This document shows, piece after piece, positions 5,891-7,636 of a stretch of DNA of 7,636 nt. Below the pieces are notes generated by a model that worked only from the letters and a program-made list of their open reading frames with translations, was not told the origin of the DNA and ran no database searches. Source of the DNA: Acidobacteriaceae bacterium. Its GTDB lineage: Bacteria > Acidobacteriota > Terriglobia > Terriglobales > Acidobacteriaceae. Positions within the stretch are counted from its first letter, which is position 1, and every line of letters begins with the position of its first letter. Position numbers and translations under genes: made by a program. The DNA lies in NCBI GenBank assembly GCA_003162495.1, contig PMOF01000221.1:1-7636 (forward strand), in the 5' to 3' direction.

Positions 5891-6820
5891 ATGCCAAGGG
5901 TTCTCGACGGCGCGGCCATCGCCGCCGCCATCAAGCTGGAAGTGGCGACGGACGTGAAGCGGCTGGCCGCCGAGGGCATTCGCCCCGGCCTCGCGGCCGT
6001 ACTGGTGGGCCATGTGCCGGCGTCCGAGATTTATGTTCGCAGCAAGGTGCAGGCCTGCGCCGATCTCGGCATCTTCAGCGACCTCATCACCCCGCCCGAA
6101 ACCGTCACCACGGAAGACATGCTGGATCTGGTCGCCGGCCTCAACGACCGCGATGACATCGACGGCATCCTCATCCAGTTGCCGCTGCCTGCCCAAGTCG
6201 ACACCAAGGCATTGCTCGATGCCGTTTCCCCCCTCAAAGACGTGGACGGCTTTCACCCCGTCAACGCGGGCCGCTTGCAGGCTGGCCGGCCCGCTCTCGC
6301 GCCCTGCACCCCCGCCGGAGTGATTCAGATTCTTGAGCGCAGCGGCATTCCCATTGCCGGTCAGTACGCCGTGGTGGTGGGCCGCAGCGACATTGTGGGC
6401 AAGCCGGTCGCCATGCTGCTGCTCAACCAGAACGCGACCGTCACCATCTGCCACTCCAAGACCCGCGACCTGGCCGCCATCACCCGCCAGGCTGACATTC
6501 TCGTCGCCGCAATTGGCCGTCCCGGCTTCATCATGCCGGAAATGGTCAAGCCCGGCGCAACCCTCATCGACGTGGGCATCAATCGCGTCACCACACGCGG
6601 AGAATTCGATCGCTATTTTGCCGGCAACGCCAAACGCGAAGCAGCCTTCGCCAAAAGGGGTTCCACCATCGTCGGCGACATCCACCCCAAGGCCTTCGAG
6701 CTGGCCGGCGCCTACACGCCCGTACCCGGCGGCGTGGGCCCGCTCACCATCGCCATGCTCATGGCCAACACCGTGCGCGCCGCTCGCATGCGACGGAATC
6801 TGCCGCGGCGGGGGCATTAG
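5891..6820 (+). CDS. folD: Bifunctional methylenetetrahydrofolate dehydrogenase / cyclohydrolase FolD
   Basis: FolD interconverts 5,10-methylene-, 5,10-methenyl- and 10-formyl-tetrahydrofolate with NADP(H) in the cytoplasm, supplying one-carbon units for purines and initiator formyl-Met-tRNA. The 309-residue product has all expected motifs: Y48-V-R-S-K52 with the catalytic lysine, GILIQLPLP with Q96, KDVDGFHP with D119, and APCTPAG (137-143). The Rossmann site GRSDIVGKPVAMLL (164-177) follows, then VGINR (228-232) and the C-terminal PVPGGVGPLTIAML (277-290). Both activities should be intact. Residues about 233-258 form a longer charged segment than in E. coli FolD (RGEFDRYFAGNAKREAAFAK), between the GINR and GD motifs. 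The ATG at 5891 is chosen for its GGAG. The gene is three bases from coaE and likely shares its transcript. TACGAT at 5867-5872 is a possible but weak -10 element. Confidence 0.96.
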   Translation: MPRVLDGAAIAAAIKLEVATDVKRLAAEGIRPGLAAVLVGHVPASEIYVRSKVQACADLGIFSDLITPPETVTTEDMLDLVAGLNDRDDIDGILIQLPLPAQVDTKALLDAVSPLKDVDGFHPVNAGRLQAGRPALAPCTPAGVIQILERSGIPIAGQYAVVVGRSDIVGKPVAMLLLNQNATVTICHSKTRDLAAITRQADILVAAIGRPGFIMPEMVKPGATLIDVGINRVTTRGEFDRYFAGNAKREAAFAKRGSTIVGDIHPKAFELAGAYTPVPGGVGPLTIAMLMANTVRAARMRRNLPRRGH

Positions 6821-6823
6821 CCG

Positions 6824-7522
6824 ATGCTTCGCGTAGGACTCACCGGCGGGCTGGGCAGCGGCAAAAGCACCGTCGCGGGCTATCTGCGCGAGCTGGGCGC
6901 CGAGGTTATTGAGGCCGATGAGCTGGGCCGCGCGCTGATGGAGCCGGGCCAGCCGGTTTATGCCGAAATTGTCCGCGTCTTCGGCCCCGCAATCGTCAAT
7001 CCCGATGGCCACCTGAATCGCGCCCGCCTCGCGGAGCTCGCTTTCCAGGGTGGCCGCCTTCATGAGCTCAACGCCATTGTCCATCCAGCGGCCATCGCCG
7101 CGCAGCGCCGTTGGATGGATTCCGTCTCCTTGAGGAATCCCGCCGCGATCGCCGTCATCGAATCGGCGCTGATTTTTGAGGTCGAGCGCGATGCCCGCGC
7201 CCGAGGCGAGACCGACAGCGTGCTGGCCGATTGGCGTCGCCGCATCGATCGCACTGTCCTGGTCACCGCGCCCGACGAGCTGAAAATCGCCCGCTACGCA
7301 TCCCGCATCAGCGCTTCCGATCCTGCCACCCGCCAGGCCGCCGAAGCCGATGCCCGCCTCCGCCTCGCCCATCAAATGCCCGATGCCGAAAAAATAGCCC
7401 GCGCGAGTTACGTCCTGGAAAATACGGGGAATCAGGCCGCGCTGCATGCCCAGGTAGTCGCGCTGTGGCAGCGCCTGACCGAGGACAGCAACAAATTCCC
7501 TCATCCCTTGTCTTTACAATAA
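6824..7522 (+). CDS. coaE: Dephospho-CoA kinase CoaE
   Basis: CoaE phosphorylates the 3'-hydroxyl of dephospho-CoA with ATP, the last step of coenzyme A synthesis. The 232-residue protein begins with VGLTGGLGSGKST, a P-loop (G8-x4-G13-K14-S15). EADELGR (30-36) stands where the substrate-binding DADxxxR motif is usual, keeping D32 and R36 with Glu in place of the first Asp. LNAIVHP (82-88) and ESALIFE (113-119) match the usual L..I.HP and PLLFE segments. The lid/adenine region IDRTVLVTAPDELKIARYASR (141-161) and the C-terminal DAEKIARASYVLENTG (187-202) are typical. A loop of about 15 residues (RDARARGETDSVLADWRRR, 122-140) is longer than in compact family members. It starts three bases after the folD stop, which implies translational coupling; the only SD-like sequence is a weak GGGG. 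Confidence 0.95.
   Translation: MLRVGLTGGLGSGKSTVAGYLRELGAEVIEADELGRALMEPGQPVYAEIVRVFGPAIVNPDGHLNRARLAELAFQGGRLHELNAIVHPAAIAAQRRWMDSVSLRNPAAIAVIESALIFEVERDARARGETDSVLADWRRRIDRTVLVTAPDELKIARYASRISASDPATRQAAEADARLRLAHQMPDAEKIARASYVLENTGNQAALHAQVVALWQRLTEDSNKFPHPLSLQ
7515..7520 (+). promoter_or_regulatory. Possible -10 element at the end of coaE
   Basis: TACAAT overlaps the last codons and stop of coaE. No acceptable -35 is seen 16-18 bases upstream. It could start a transcript for the gene at 7608 with a leader of about 80 bases, but the downstream gene may equally be read from the folD promoter. Confidence 0.2.
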
Positions 7523-7607
7523 GAGAAGGGCCGGCGTGTCGCTCTGTCGCGGAACTTGCGCGCGCCGCATCCGTATCCATAAAGAAAGGTCGTAAGGTTC
7601 ATACGTT

Positions 7608-7636
7608 ATGAGATTGCGCCGGCTTTTTCTGGTTGT
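7608..7636 (+). CDS. Start of a further gene, cut by the window edge
   Basis: The ATG at 7608 opens M-R-L-R-R-L-F-L-V, a basic-then-hydrophobic start typical of a signal peptide or membrane anchor. TAAGG (7593-7597) lies ten bases upstream as a possible ribosome binding site, and the frame stays open to the edge. The 85 bases between the coaE stop and this ATG show no terminator hairpin with a T run. The product cannot be identified from nine codons. Confidence 0.45.

Noticed and set aside
5828..7504. A 558-codon open frame on the minus strand covering folD and coaE
   Set aside because: It is antisense to two clear, motif-complete enzymes. Its product is rich in Gly, Ala, Asp and His with no recognisable domain, as expected from the reverse frame of GC-biased coding DNA.

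Overview
The window looks like a chromosomal segment of a GC-rich bacterium, most probably an acidobacterium. That assignment is an inference. It rests on the paired short palindromes at the left edge, the 7TM plus SpoIIE-phosphatase receptor, and the small CxH/CxxC protein, all of which I recall as common in Acidobacteriota. No phage, plasmid, CRISPR or insertion-sequence signature is visible; the content is mostly housekeeping.

Left part (1-2003, minus strand): an Rrf2/IscR-type regulator is followed by the cysteine desulfurase iscS, reading right to left. A good sigma-70-like promoter (TTGAAA-N18-TATACT) precedes the regulator, and a perfect 6-bp hairpin sits between the two genes. No iscU, iscA, hscBA or fdx gene is present beside them. 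Left of iscS lies a gene-free stretch of about 170 bases that carries two strong palindromes and looks like an interspersed intergenic repeat.

Middle part (2004-3614): a two-gene plus-strand unit diverges from iscR. It encodes a 58-residue acidic zinc-ribbon-like protein and a SnoaL/NTF2-like protein that starts 3 nt after the first gene's stop. It converges on a minus-strand CDP-alcohol phosphatidyltransferase whose C-terminal half looks more like CMP-forming cardiolipin synthase than PgsA. A plus-strand tRNA-Val(GAC) with encoded CCA follows.

Right part (3692-7636): a 692-residue membrane receptor-phosphatase on the minus strand has a signal peptide, a periplasmic beta-sandwich-like domain, seven TM helices and a SpoIIE/PP2C catalytic domain with all expected aspartates. 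It diverges from folD and coaE, which are tightly spaced on the plus strand and link one-carbon/folate metabolism with the last step of coenzyme A synthesis. The first codons of another plus-strand gene begin at 7608 and run off the edge.

I found no convincing new multi-gene system. The items most worth a second look are the left-edge palindromic element, the coupled zinc-ribbon/NTF2 pair, the receptor-phosphatase, and the iscR-iscS control region.
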